Assembly (NCBI RefSeq): GCF_000300235.2
Contig: NZ_CP004388.1
Location: 1,717,501-1,781,500, forward strand
Length of the DNA stretch: 64,000 bases
Source: Thalassospira xiamenensis M-5 = DSM 17429
Lineage (GTDB): Bacteria > Pseudomonadota > Alphaproteobacteria > Rhodospirillales > Thalassospiraceae
Direction of reading: 5' to 3'
Made by a program: the position numbers and the translations under genes. Below are positions 44,072-51,576 of this stretch, piece after piece; positions within the stretch are counted from its first letter, which is position 1; the number at the start of each line of letters is the position of its first letter. Under the pieces are notes generated by a model. The model had not been told where the DNA came from, did no database searches, and saw only the letters and a list, made by a program, of their open reading frames with translations.

Positions 44072-45199
44072 GGTGTCGGCGGTGCGGTATCAGCCGAACT
44101 CTATCAGTGGATGACGGAAAAGAGCACTCTTGAGAAGATACAAGGGCTTGCAAAACTCAAACCCGGTCAACCGCCAACTGCCGAGCAACAGGAAATGTTT
44201 GCTGAGTGGCGTCAGAACGGGGTTGATGTCGGGCGTCTGGTTGGTGCGGCATCGGCAGCCTTGATCGCGACAAGCGGCAACGAGGTCTATATCGGGGCCG
44301 ATGCGGGCCAGAGTGTTGCAGAGGACAATATCCTTCCTGCTGTCATTCTTCTGGTTCAGGGGGCAATGATCGCATGGACGGCTTATGAGCTTTATGACAA
44401 TGCGACAACCGCATATGAATTGGTTACTGCTTATGCCAATGGCGAACTGACCGACGAGCAGTTTGAAGATGCCCTTCTGGAGGCTGGCCTCAATGCGGTC
44501 ATTGATGCTTCTGTGGGCAAGCTCAAGATTCTTGAGAAGTCCTATGAACTTGCTCGCAAGGCAGGCCTGACGGACAAGGCTGATGACCTGCTCAGGAAAA
44601 TTGCAAGCCATAACAATGGTGGTATAGGTGGGCCAAATAGGACACTACCAAGCGGGTACACGAGAAATGTCGACGGGAGTGTAACTGGTCCACGAGGTGG
44701 AACATACTCAACGGCTGGAACAGATCTAAATGGCCAGCAGGTTTATCGAGATAGTGGCGGGCGATATTACACGCTTGACGGCGGTACAAAAACGCAGGTT
44801 TCTAATCCTGCTGGCAGTCCTAATGTTGCGATCACACAGCAGCATGCACACCATCAGGACTATGTTAACGATATTTCTGGGCAACTCAAAGGACAAGGAT
44901 ACACAACAAGTTCCGGAGGCTTTTACAGTAGTTGCGGATCAACAATCTGCTATCCTGATATCACTTATAGTGCTCCGGGTAGCAACAAAATCACTGGGGT
45001 TATTGAGGTTAAAACTGGGGGAGCCGGTCCTTCAACAAACCAATCGATCGTATATCCACAGATTGGAACAGGAGATGCGATTCCCGGACCGTCTATTGCA
45101 AATGCATATGGGCTTGATGCCGGGATTCCTATGAACCAGCAAGGCTACCCCAATGGAATCCCTGTTTATCAGATAACTGCACCGGGTTTGGGCCAATGA
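44072..45199 (+). CDS. Orphan CdiA C-terminal module 3 with PD-(D/E)XK-like nuclease toxin
   Basis: About 375 codons, from GVGGAVSAELYQW to GLGQ; the first ATG is at 44111. Residues from FAEWRQNGVDVGRLVG to KAGLTDKADD are nearly identical to the pretoxin region of module 2, including GQSVAEDNIL. After IASHNNGGIGGPN the sequence is unrelated: SGYTRNVDGSVTGPRGGTYS, then YPDITYSAPG and GVIEVKTGG, a textbook P-D...E-V-K nuclease core. The upstream junction is to the GC-rich block, so anchor and shaft are missing and no start signals are visible. Confidence 0.82.
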   Translation, partial: GVGGAVSAELYQWMTEKSTLEKIQGLAKLKPGQPPTAEQQEMFAEWRQNGVDVGRLVGAASAALIATSGNEVYIGADAGQSVAEDNILPAVILLVQGAMIAWTAYELYDNATTAYELVTAYANGELTDEQFEDALLEAGLNAVIDASVGKLKILEKSYELARKAGLTDKADDLLRKIASHNNGGIGGPNRTLPSGYTRNVDGSVTGPRGGTYSTAGTDLNGQQVYRDSGGRYYTLDGGTKTQVSNPAGSPNVAITQQHAHHQDYVNDISGQLKGQGYTTSSGGFYSSCGSTICYPDITYSAPGSNKITGVIEVKTGGAGPSTNQSIVYPQIGTGDAIPGPSIANAYGLDAGIPMNQQGYPNGIPVYQITAPGLGQ

Positions 45200-45795
45200 A
45201 AAAAGATACAAGAACCAGTAAGTTCCATACCATTTATAAGGTTTTACTAATTGGAGGATGGAAAGAGCATAGGACTGACGCCGGGCGGTGTTTTGCGAAG
45301 GGGATGGGAAATGAATTTCTAGTTCTAAACCTTCATGAAACCTTTTTAAAAGATAGCCAAAATCTCGCGGCGAACTGGTTTTTGCACTCGGATGAGCTTT
45401 CTAAAATTGGGCAGGCAATTTTTCCGAACAAACAGCGGACCTGGTTGCCTCTTAGAGCATTTATTGAAGCTCCTCAGGAGCAGGAAGCATTAGTATCTGT
45501 GTCTGACAAAGAAGAATATTCGGCTGCGGATGCAGAAAAACTTATCTGTAAAATCACAGCCTGGGGCCAAGCTGTAGATGTTAACCGAACTATCCAAAAT
45601 ATCGCCAATGCTTCCATCCCGAATGTAGGGGGTGCTCAATTAAAGTACTTAGCTGCTCTCGCCTATGTTGGGGATTTTAACACCTTGATGGATTATCAGG
45701 CAGCCTTCCAAAAAGGTAGGCGTTTGAATTTTACTCCGATGATCAAGCCTGAGATGATTGATCGAGCTGTTGATATAGCTCTTGAGCGCGCATAG
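45196..45795 (+). CDS. Candidate immunity protein for orphan module 3
   Basis: 199 residues, MKKDTRTSKFHTIYKVLL to DIALERA, overlapping the toxin stop by ATGA. No TM segments; markedly A/T-rich. Family not recognised. Its middle (TWLPLRAFIEAPQEQEALV) and C-terminal helices show no motif I can name. Assignment rests on position and coupling. Confidence 0.72.
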   Translation: MKKDTRTSKFHTIYKVLLIGGWKEHRTDAGRCFAKGMGNEFLVLNLHETFLKDSQNLAANWFLHSDELSKIGQAIFPNKQRTWLPLRAFIEAPQEQEALVSVSDKEEYSAADAEKLICKITAWGQAVDVNRTIQNIANASIPNVGGAQLKYLAALAYVGDFNTLMDYQAAFQKGRRLNFTPMIKPEMIDRAVDIALERA

Positions 45796-45862
45796 TCATT
45801 CTGTCTGTTCTGGTGGTTGATAGTCTGGCATGTGACTGCGCAATGGTTGCTTTGCTCGTCAG

Positions 45863-45918
45863 AAAAAGGGGACAGATTTATTTTTAGGCACCTTTAAATC
45901 GTCCCCTGACCTCGGCTC
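45863..45918 (+). repeat. Cassette tag, copy E
   Basis: AAAAAGGGGACAGATTTATT then TTTAGGCACCTTTAAATCG, the most complete copy of the tag. Same core as copies B, C and D. Confidence 0.8.
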
Positions 45919-46107
45919 AGTGCCGGTGTCAATATTGCCATGACCGGCACCAATGTCGGGATCAAGGCATCTATTGTCTCTGCCGATGGTAAGCTTGATG
46001 TCATGGCGGTTAACGACCTGTCGATTGTGGCGGGTGCTGAAAATTCAAGCTACTCCAACAAATCCAGTTCGGGCGGTGGCGGGTTCTTTGGCAAGAAGAA
46101 AGCCTGA
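45919..46107 (+). pseudogene. cdiA anchor fragment ending in a stop
   Basis: Encodes SAGVNIAMTGTNVGIKASIV, then KLDVMAVNDLSIVAGAENSS and SSSGGGGFFGKKKA followed by TGA (46105-46107). It is closer to the intact cdiA segment than the other decayed copies. It is joined out of frame to the toxin remnant that follows. Confidence 0.8.
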
Positions 46108-46640
46108 CCTCCACTCTAAACGAAGCACAGGCTGCTTTCGAATCTGGAGATTATAACGCTGCTGGGCAGATTGCCGGAAAACTGCAAACCCAGCTCCTTA
46201 CCGCGATTAACGGTACGACGATGAGCGCTGAACTCTTGCTGGCTAGTAAGGGGTTGACCAAGTGGAAGGCGGATATTCCAACTGCTCCAATCGGTCTTAC
46301 ATCTGATACAGTTGATACCGCATTTGATGGGATGAGGGGCGGTGGCGGGCACGCAATCCGGCATTTGCAAAATGAAGGCTTGATTCCAAGTACAGGTTCT
46401 TTGTCCGCAAGAGTCGAAGCTTTTCAAGATTTAACTCGAGGTATCTTGACTACTCCCTAGAAAACTTTCGACCATTTACTTGGTCCTTCAAATAACGGCA
46501 CCCGGACAAAAGGCTTTGTCGGTGTAGTAAATGGCGAAAAAATTGTAGTATTCGTGGCGAAAGAGGGACCATGCCAAGGGAAAGTGATTTCTGCTTTCAG
46601 GCCATCTTCACAGCAAGAAATTAATTGGGGGATACAATGA
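46101..46640 (+). pseudogene. Broken orphan toxin 4 (in-frame amber stop)
   Basis: In a different frame from the anchor, codons read SLTSTLNEAQAAFESGDYNA, then LASKGLTKWKADIPTAPIGL. The candidate toxin domain has GGGGHAIRHLQNEGLIPSTG and LTRGILTTP, then TAG at 46458-46460. Beyond the TAG the same frame continues KTFDHLLGPSNNGTRTKGFV and GKVISAFRPSSQQEINWGIQ to a TGA at 46638. The pattern of a GHA...H helix and a late GKxISAFxPS strand recalls BECR-fold RNase toxins; this is inference. The frame is dead unless the stop is suppressed. Confidence 0.75.
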
Positions 46641-47101
46641 TCAGAGAGAGCATAGAAAGTGCATATTATGCATACGAGGAAGCCTATCAAATTCCGATTT
46701 ATGGCATGTTTCCTCATGAAATAGCTCCTGAAGAACCTTTGAAAGTGCCGGGGTATCAACTGCAGCGTTCATCTATGCCATTTCACCTGGAACACCCTAG
46801 TGGAGCTGCTAAATATGAGTGTTACGTTTTTGACATTGAACTACATGTTTTTCCTCAAAACTGGAGAGATTTTGCTTGTTCCATATTTGATGAATTTTGT
46901 GCTTTAGGATCACGGTTCAGTTGGATGACCTTTGATCAAGGATTTGATTTCAATCTGTTGTTCAGTGAGTATTTTTCGCGAAATGTATTCGCATTTTGTT
47001 TTTCCGGGAAAGAAGCTGTGTTCGCTGAAAGTATGGATCAATTGCGCACAAAGAGTTGGGAAAAACGCATTATGGCTATTAAAGAACGTCTTGTTGTTTG
47101 A
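46637..47101 (+). CDS. Intact immunity candidate for broken toxin 4
   Basis: 154 residues, MIRESIESAYYAYEEAYQI to IKERLVV, overlapping the toxin-4 stop by ATGA, with GGGGGA 6 bases before its start. No premature stops, so it is maintained although its toxin is broken. Soluble, aromatic-rich, A/T-rich; no recognised family. Confidence 0.72.
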   Translation: MIRESIESAYYAYEEAYQIPIYGMFPHEIAPEEPLKVPGYQLQRSSMPFHLEHPSGAAKYECYVFDIELHVFPQNWRDFACSIFDEFCALGSRFSWMTFDQGFDFNLLFSEYFSRNVFAFCFSGKEAVFAESMDQLRTKSWEKRIMAIKERLVV

Positions 47102-47117
47102 GTTTTCTGCTGTCCCT

Positions 47118-47780
47118 TGTCCCCTTTGGATCCGTGTGCGGGTTTCATATTTCCTAAAAAAGTTCTTGATTTGTTCTTTTAGTTGTGACATAAAGATAAA
47201 GTCAACGGGAGAAATGTACCCGGACCAAAACCCGCAAAGCCTTGTAGGCTCTGCGGGTTTTTGCGTTTGGGGCCGGATCAAAGAGGGGATCAGGATGCAG
47301 CGGCAAGGATTGAGGCAGGGCAGCGGAGTAGTCCGCAGGATATGGGTCGGGGGATGGCGGAGCCATTACGGCGGCATTCCGCGCCTGTTCTAATACGCTT
47401 ATTTGTCATGATGGGAGAGGTGCGTCTTGTCGGGGAGAGGACCCCGAATTTGCCGGAAGCGGCAGCAATGGCAGAAGTGGGGGCATCAGATTGTGGCCCG
47501 TCGGTGGTGGACAGGTTGGGGGCAGTGCGCCCGAAAACCGTCTGCTGATGAAGATTGCGGCGGCCCGAGATGTGTCTGGACGCCGGGGTGGCGCGTTGCT
47601 GCCGGGGCCGGACGGTGATCGAGGCGGCAGGGAGCCCGATGATGGTCCTTCGGCGAGGTTGCTGGACGCCCGAGGTATGTCCGGCCTTCGGAGGTCATGC
47701 CATTGCCGAAAGGGGCCGGAGCGGGCAGCGATGCCGTGGGCGGTCAGTGGCCGTCGATGGTGGGAGACAGGTGGGGGCGG
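47118..47780 (+). repeat. Array-end block, copy 2 (end of the array)
   Basis: Starts with GTCCCCTTTGGATCCGTGTG and matches 43346-44070. A/T-rich leader, terminator, then GC-rich sequence with ~60-bp units starting CCCGA near 47530, 47635 and, just past the block, 47785. The reading frames crossing it are GC-bias artefacts. Together with the remnant that follows, it fills the 1-kb gap between the last immunity gene and the quinone oxidoreductase gene. Confidence 0.75.
47229..47262 (+). terminator. Intrinsic terminator in block copy 2
   Basis: AACCCGCAAAGCCT and AGGCTCTGCGGGTT form a 14-bp stem with one mismatch and a TGT loop, running into TTTTT. It ends the cdi array transcript. Confidence 0.85.
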
Positions 47781-47900
47781 TTAGCCCGAAGGCCGTCTGT
47801 TGGCGAGGATGGCAGACGCCCGAAGTTTGTCCGGGGTTCATGGGGGGGGGCGGAAGTGCCGCCATGGCCGGAAGTGATCGGATCGACCGTTCGAAGCTAG

Positions 47901-48050
47901 CCCGCCGGGTGATCCCGTCCATGTGCTACGCCATCGATCACCGCCGGGAAGCAAATGCGCCTTGCTTTGCGCCGGCTTGTGGTTTCGATATGCTGGGCGA
48001 TGTCATTTTCTGTTTTTGTGGGCGATGGTCTGGGGGCGGTTGGGTTGCGT
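47901..48050 (-). pseudogene. Remnant of a CaiB-type CoA-transferase 3' end
   Basis: DNA from CCGCCGGGTGATCCC to about 48050 aligns with 50121-50268, the C-terminal coding end of the intact CoA-transferase on the same strand. The shared core includes CTTGTGGTTTCGA and GGGCGATGTC. The frame is interrupted and the rest of the gene is absent. It marks the right border of the CDI region. Confidence 0.65.
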
Positions 48051-48133
48051 GTATCACGGCGGCCCTGCAGTATGGGCTTGCATCAACCAATTGATTTGTC
48101 GATACCTGTTGACCTGTGCAGGGCCGCAATTGA

Positions 48134-49117
48134 TCAGTTGGGTGTGCAATCGGCTTGTGTTACCAGCGTGATTGCTCCGCTTGTTCGGCCCGCTTCAAGG
48201 TCGGTATGTGCGCGTGTGGCCTCGGAAAGGGGATATTCGGTCGCGGCCGGGAACTCATACTGACGCAAAATATTGAACCACGCGTGTGCGGCCCGGTGAT
48301 AGTTTTCTGTATCCGTGACATACGTAAGGATACTGGGCCGTGCAAGAAACCGGTTGGTCAGATGCCGCAGGTCAAGAGGCGGTATGTCTCCGGCAACCTG
48401 ACCAATTGTTGCGGTAATTCCGAACGGCCTGGTCGCGTTTAGGGATTTGGTCAGATTATCGCCGCCGATCCCGTCAATCGCGTAATCAACACCCCGTCCT
48501 GATGTCAGGTCCATGATGGCGGTTTCAAAATCCTGTTCGCGATACAAGATCGCGTGATCAAGCCCCTGCGCTTTTGCTGCCAGTGCCTTGTCTGAGGAGC
48601 CGATTGTGCCGATGGTTGTCGCCCCTAAATGCTTGGCCCAGCGGACCAGTATCTGGCCCAGACCACCTGCTGCTGCGTGTATCAGAACGGTTTGACCCGG
48701 TGAGACGCGGCCAATTTGTTCTAATAAAAGGTAGGCAGTCATGCCGCGCAGGAAGGAACCGGCGATCTGATCGGGGTGAATATCATCGGGGATTTTGATC
48801 AGCTGGCTTGCCGAAATGTTGCGTTCTGAGGCATAGCTTCCGGCCGGAAAACCGGCATAGGCAACCTTGTTGCCGATGGCAAAGCCGGTCACGTCAGGAC
48901 CTGTTCCCGTAACGGTTCCGACAGCTTCAACCCCGATAATCGCGGGCTTTTCTTGCAGCGGATACAGGCCGACGCGATGATAGATATCGACAAAATTAAC
49001 CCCGATCCGGTTTTGGTCAATCCGGACTTCACCCACGGCTGGTGCGGGTAAATTGATTGCGCGTTCCTGAAGGCATTCCGGGCCGCCGATTTGGCTGAGT
49101 TCGATGATTCTGGTCAT
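48134..49117 (-). CDS. Quinone oxidoreductase (zinc-type alcohol dehydrogenase superfamily)
   Basis: 327 residues of the QorA type, NADPH-dependent reduction of quinones or enones. Cofactor motif VLIHAAAGGLGQILVRWAKHLG and the N-terminal substrate region NRIGVNFVDIYHRVGLYPL are clear; structural zinc ligands are absent as expected for QOR. The divergent LysR gene starts about 100 bp away and probably regulates it. Confidence 0.9.
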   Translation of the reverse strand: MTRIIELSQIGGPECLQERAINLPAPAVGEVRIDQNRIGVNFVDIYHRVGLYPLQEKPAIIGVEAVGTVTGTGPDVTGFAIGNKVAYAGFPAGSYASERNISASQLIKIPDDIHPDQIAGSFLRGMTAYLLLEQIGRVSPGQTVLIHAAAGGLGQILVRWAKHLGATTIGTIGSSDKALAAKAQGLDHAILYREQDFETAIMDLTSGRGVDYAIDGIGGDNLTKSLNATRPFGITATIGQVAGDIPPLDLRHLTNRFLARPSILTYVTDTENYHRAAHAWFNILRQYEFPAATEYPLSEATRAHTDLEAGRTSGAITLVTQADCTPN

Positions 49118-49215
49118 GAAATACTCCTGACATTCGATGTGATATCAGGAATATCCGTTGTTTTTCTTGGGGGAAATTCCCTATATTTGCGTAGTTAATG
49201 GGGAAAAATGCGCAA

Positions 49216-50073
49216 ATGAATTGGGAAGACTACCGATACTTTCTGGCTTTGGCTGATACGGGCAGTTTTTCGGCAGCGGCACGGGAACTGGGTGTGGATC
49301 ACAGCACGGTTGCGCGTCGGGTCAATGCGCTTGAAACCACATTCGGGGTCCGGTTGATTGATCGTTTGCCGAAGTCGGTGATGTTGACGGTTGATGGCAA
49401 ACTGGTTGCCGAACAGGGGCGTCAGGCGGTTCTGGCAATGCAGGCGGTTGAACGTGTTGCGGCGGGATCCGCCGACCATGTTTCAGGAACTGTTTGTGTG
49501 AGCGCACCACCGGCACTGGCCAGTCATATTATCGGGCCAAAAGTCCGGGAATTGCGAGAACAGCATCCTGAGATCGATCTTGTTTTGCAGGGGGAAACCC
49601 GATCAACAGACCTGAACCGGCGGCAGGCCGATATTGCGTTGCGCCTGTCGCGCCCGGAAAAATCGGCGGTCACAGTGCGCAAGTTGACGGATATGCCGTT
49701 CGGTTTTTACAGCGCACCTGATTATGACAAGCCCGAGCATGTCTGGGACTTTATCAGTTGGGATGAAACGACGGCTAGTATCCCGCAACATCGCTGGATC
49801 GAGGAGCGGTTGCATGGGCGCAAGGTCGTGCTGCGTAGCAATGATACCAGCATACAGGCTGCGGCGGCTGGCTCGGGGTTGGGAGTTGCGATTTTACCGC
49901 ACTTTGTCGGGGATGCCGATCCAAGGCTGGCCCGCCTTTATCCTCATGAAAGTTTTCCACCGCGCGAGGTCTGGATGCTGGTGCATGAGGATCTGCGTCA
50001 TGCACCACGCATCCGAACTGTGATGGATTTCCTGATCAAGACTGTTGCCGTGCTGAAAACCCAGATCGTCTGA
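49216..50073 (+). CDS. LysR-family transcriptional regulator
   Basis: About 285 residues. Winged-helix N-terminus NWEDYRYFLALADTGSFSAA, followed by ELGVDHSTVARRVNALE; the remainder is the periplasmic-binding-like effector domain. ATG 49216 begins the usual MNWEDYRYFL start and has GGGGA upstream; ATG 49198 adds six residues. Divergent from the quinone oxidoreductase gene, the classic arrangement for LysR control of its neighbour. Confidence 0.9.
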   Translation: MNWEDYRYFLALADTGSFSAAARELGVDHSTVARRVNALETTFGVRLIDRLPKSVMLTVDGKLVAEQGRQAVLAMQAVERVAAGSADHVSGTVCVSAPPALASHIIGPKVRELREQHPEIDLVLQGETRSTDLNRRQADIALRLSRPEKSAVTVRKLTDMPFGFYSAPDYDKPEHVWDFISWDETTASIPQHRWIEERLHGRKVVLRSNDTSIQAAAAGSGLGVAILPHFVGDADPRLARLYPHESFPPREVWMLVHEDLRHAPRIRTVMDFLIKTVAVLKTQIV

Positions 50074-50089
50074 GTAATTGATATATTGC

Positions 50090-51475
50090 TTACCACGCTG
50101 CCGCGCTGGATAAAAGCCGTCCTGCCGGGTGATCCCAACCATGTGCGACGCCATCAATGGTGGCCGGGAAACGAACGCGCCGGGCCTTGCCCCAGCTTGT
50201 GGTTTCGAGATGTGGGGCGATGTCGTTTTCGGTTTCGGGGGCGATGGTTTGGGTTCGGGTCGGTTGTGCGGTCTGGCAAAGCAGATGGGCGGTGCGGGCG
50301 AGCGAATGGCGGGCGGTGGTGATCTGGCCGGTCTGGCTGCGGAGCAACAGGGCTTGGATCGTGCTTGCCGCCATCAGATAGCCGGTGGCGTGGTCAAGGG
50401 CCTGAACGGGAAGGGGCGTTGGTTTTGGCGCATCGGCCTGTTTCATGCCGAAATCGGCGATGCCGCAGCTCATTTGGACCAAGCTGTCAAAGCCGCGCCG
50501 CTTGGCCCACGGGCCGGTCCAGCCATAGGCGCAGAGTGTCACATCGATCAGACCGGGATTGATGCGGCGAAGTTCATCCGCGCCATAGCCAAGACCGGGC
50601 AGGGCATCGGGGCGATAGCCATGCAGCAGGATATCGGCACCCGCCAGAAGGCTTTCAAATGTTTGGCGATCTTCGGCACGTTTGAGGTCAAGCCCGGCAC
50701 AGCGTTTTCCAAGGGTGATTTCGGGGATTACCGCGCCCTCGTCCCAGTGGGGCGGGTCGATGCGCAGGACATCGGCACCATAGGCCGCCAGAAACCGCCC
50801 GGCGACCGGACCAGCCAGAACGCGGGTCAGGTCAAGCACGCGCATTCCGGCCAAGGGGCGGTCGGGTCGGATAACGTGGCGCGATTTGGTGAATGTGCCG
50901 TGATCCTGCCAGCCGATCAGCGGTTCGGCTGCAATTGCCGCCCCCTGCGGGTGGGATTGCCAGTCATCGAGGCTGCGCATGGTGGCGGCACAGCCGCCCG
51001 CCGCAATGATTGCGGTTTCGAGGTCATCGGATTTCCAGTTTGCGACAATGGGGGCGAGGGCCTGGCGATCCGGATAATCGCCCAGAACCGACAGGGCGGC
51101 GGTGCGGTGATGCGGGGCGTTGGTGTGAAGCCGTATCCAGCCATCGGCGGTTTGATAGTCACCTGCAATCGCGTCCCAGACCGGCGGCAATTCCCAGCCC
51201 ATCGGACGGATCGTCATATCAAACCATTTTGATGCCAGCCGTTGATCAATGGTGACGCCAGCCTGATCACCGGTGGCCAAACCGCGATAGCGGGAAATCA
51301 TGGCGGATGCGATACCGATGGACGCGGTCGCAAGATCGGTCACGGCAAAGAAGGATGGCAGGGCGTCCGTGCCGGTGATTTTGATATCGGGCAGGGCGTT
51401 TGTTGCGCCCGGAAGAGCAAGGGCAGCGGTGATCGGGGTGATGAACGGGTTGGGCTTGTTGGTCATGGCGGTCAT
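50090..51475 (-). CDS. CaiB/BaiF family (class III) CoA-transferase
   Basis: 461 residues. Family signatures: RVLDLTRVLAGPVAGRFLAA, VLRIDPPHWDEG, KRCAGLDLKRAEDRQTFESL and DILLHGYRPDALPGLGY, where class III enzymes carry their nucleophilic Asp in a related position. It transfers CoA between organic acids; substrate unknown. AAGGAG lies 8 bases before ATG 51475; the open frame extends 27 codons further. Divergent from a citrate-synthase fusion gene, suggesting one CoA-ester pathway. Its 3' end has a decayed duplicate at 47.9 kb. Confidence 0.88.
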   Translation of the reverse strand: MTAMTNKPNPFITPITAALALPGATNALPDIKITGTDALPSFFAVTDLATASIGIASAMISRYRGLATGDQAGVTIDQRLASKWFDMTIRPMGWELPPVWDAIAGDYQTADGWIRLHTNAPHHRTAALSVLGDYPDRQALAPIVANWKSDDLETAIIAAGGCAATMRSLDDWQSHPQGAAIAAEPLIGWQDHGTFTKSRHVIRPDRPLAGMRVLDLTRVLAGPVAGRFLAAYGADVLRIDPPHWDEGAVIPEITLGKRCAGLDLKRAEDRQTFESLLAGADILLHGYRPDALPGLGYGADELRRINPGLIDVTLCAYGWTGPWAKRRGFDSLVQMSCGIADFGMKQADAPKPTPLPVQALDHATGYLMAASTIQALLLRSQTGQITTARHSLARTAHLLCQTAQPTRTQTIAPETENDIAPHLETTSWGKARRVRFPATIDGVAHGWDHPAGRLLSSAAAW

Positions 51476-51576
51476 GTTGGTGGCTCCTTTTTCCGCATGG
51501 GTGGCGCGGGGGATTTTGATCGGCCAAGGATCACGCGGGGCTGGACAAATCGTCAATCTTGATCAAGATAATCAAT

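Noticed and set aside
43644-44153. A 169-codon leftward frame in the GC-rich patch
   Set aside because: Several overlapping frames are open on both strands here, the peptide is low-complexity Pro/Arg-rich, and the same region is a repeat block duplicated at 47.1-47.8 kb. No start signals.
47555-48094. A 179-codon rightward frame in the second GC-rich patch
   Set aside because: Runs antisense through the CoA-transferase remnant and the repeat block; it has no start signals or family match, so it is a GC-bias artefact.
31000-48100. CRISPR array or phage origin for the repetitive 39-48 kb region
   Set aside because: Repeats are few, long, irregularly spaced and clearly derived from cdiA and flanking DNA; no regular spacers, cas genes or phage structural genes.
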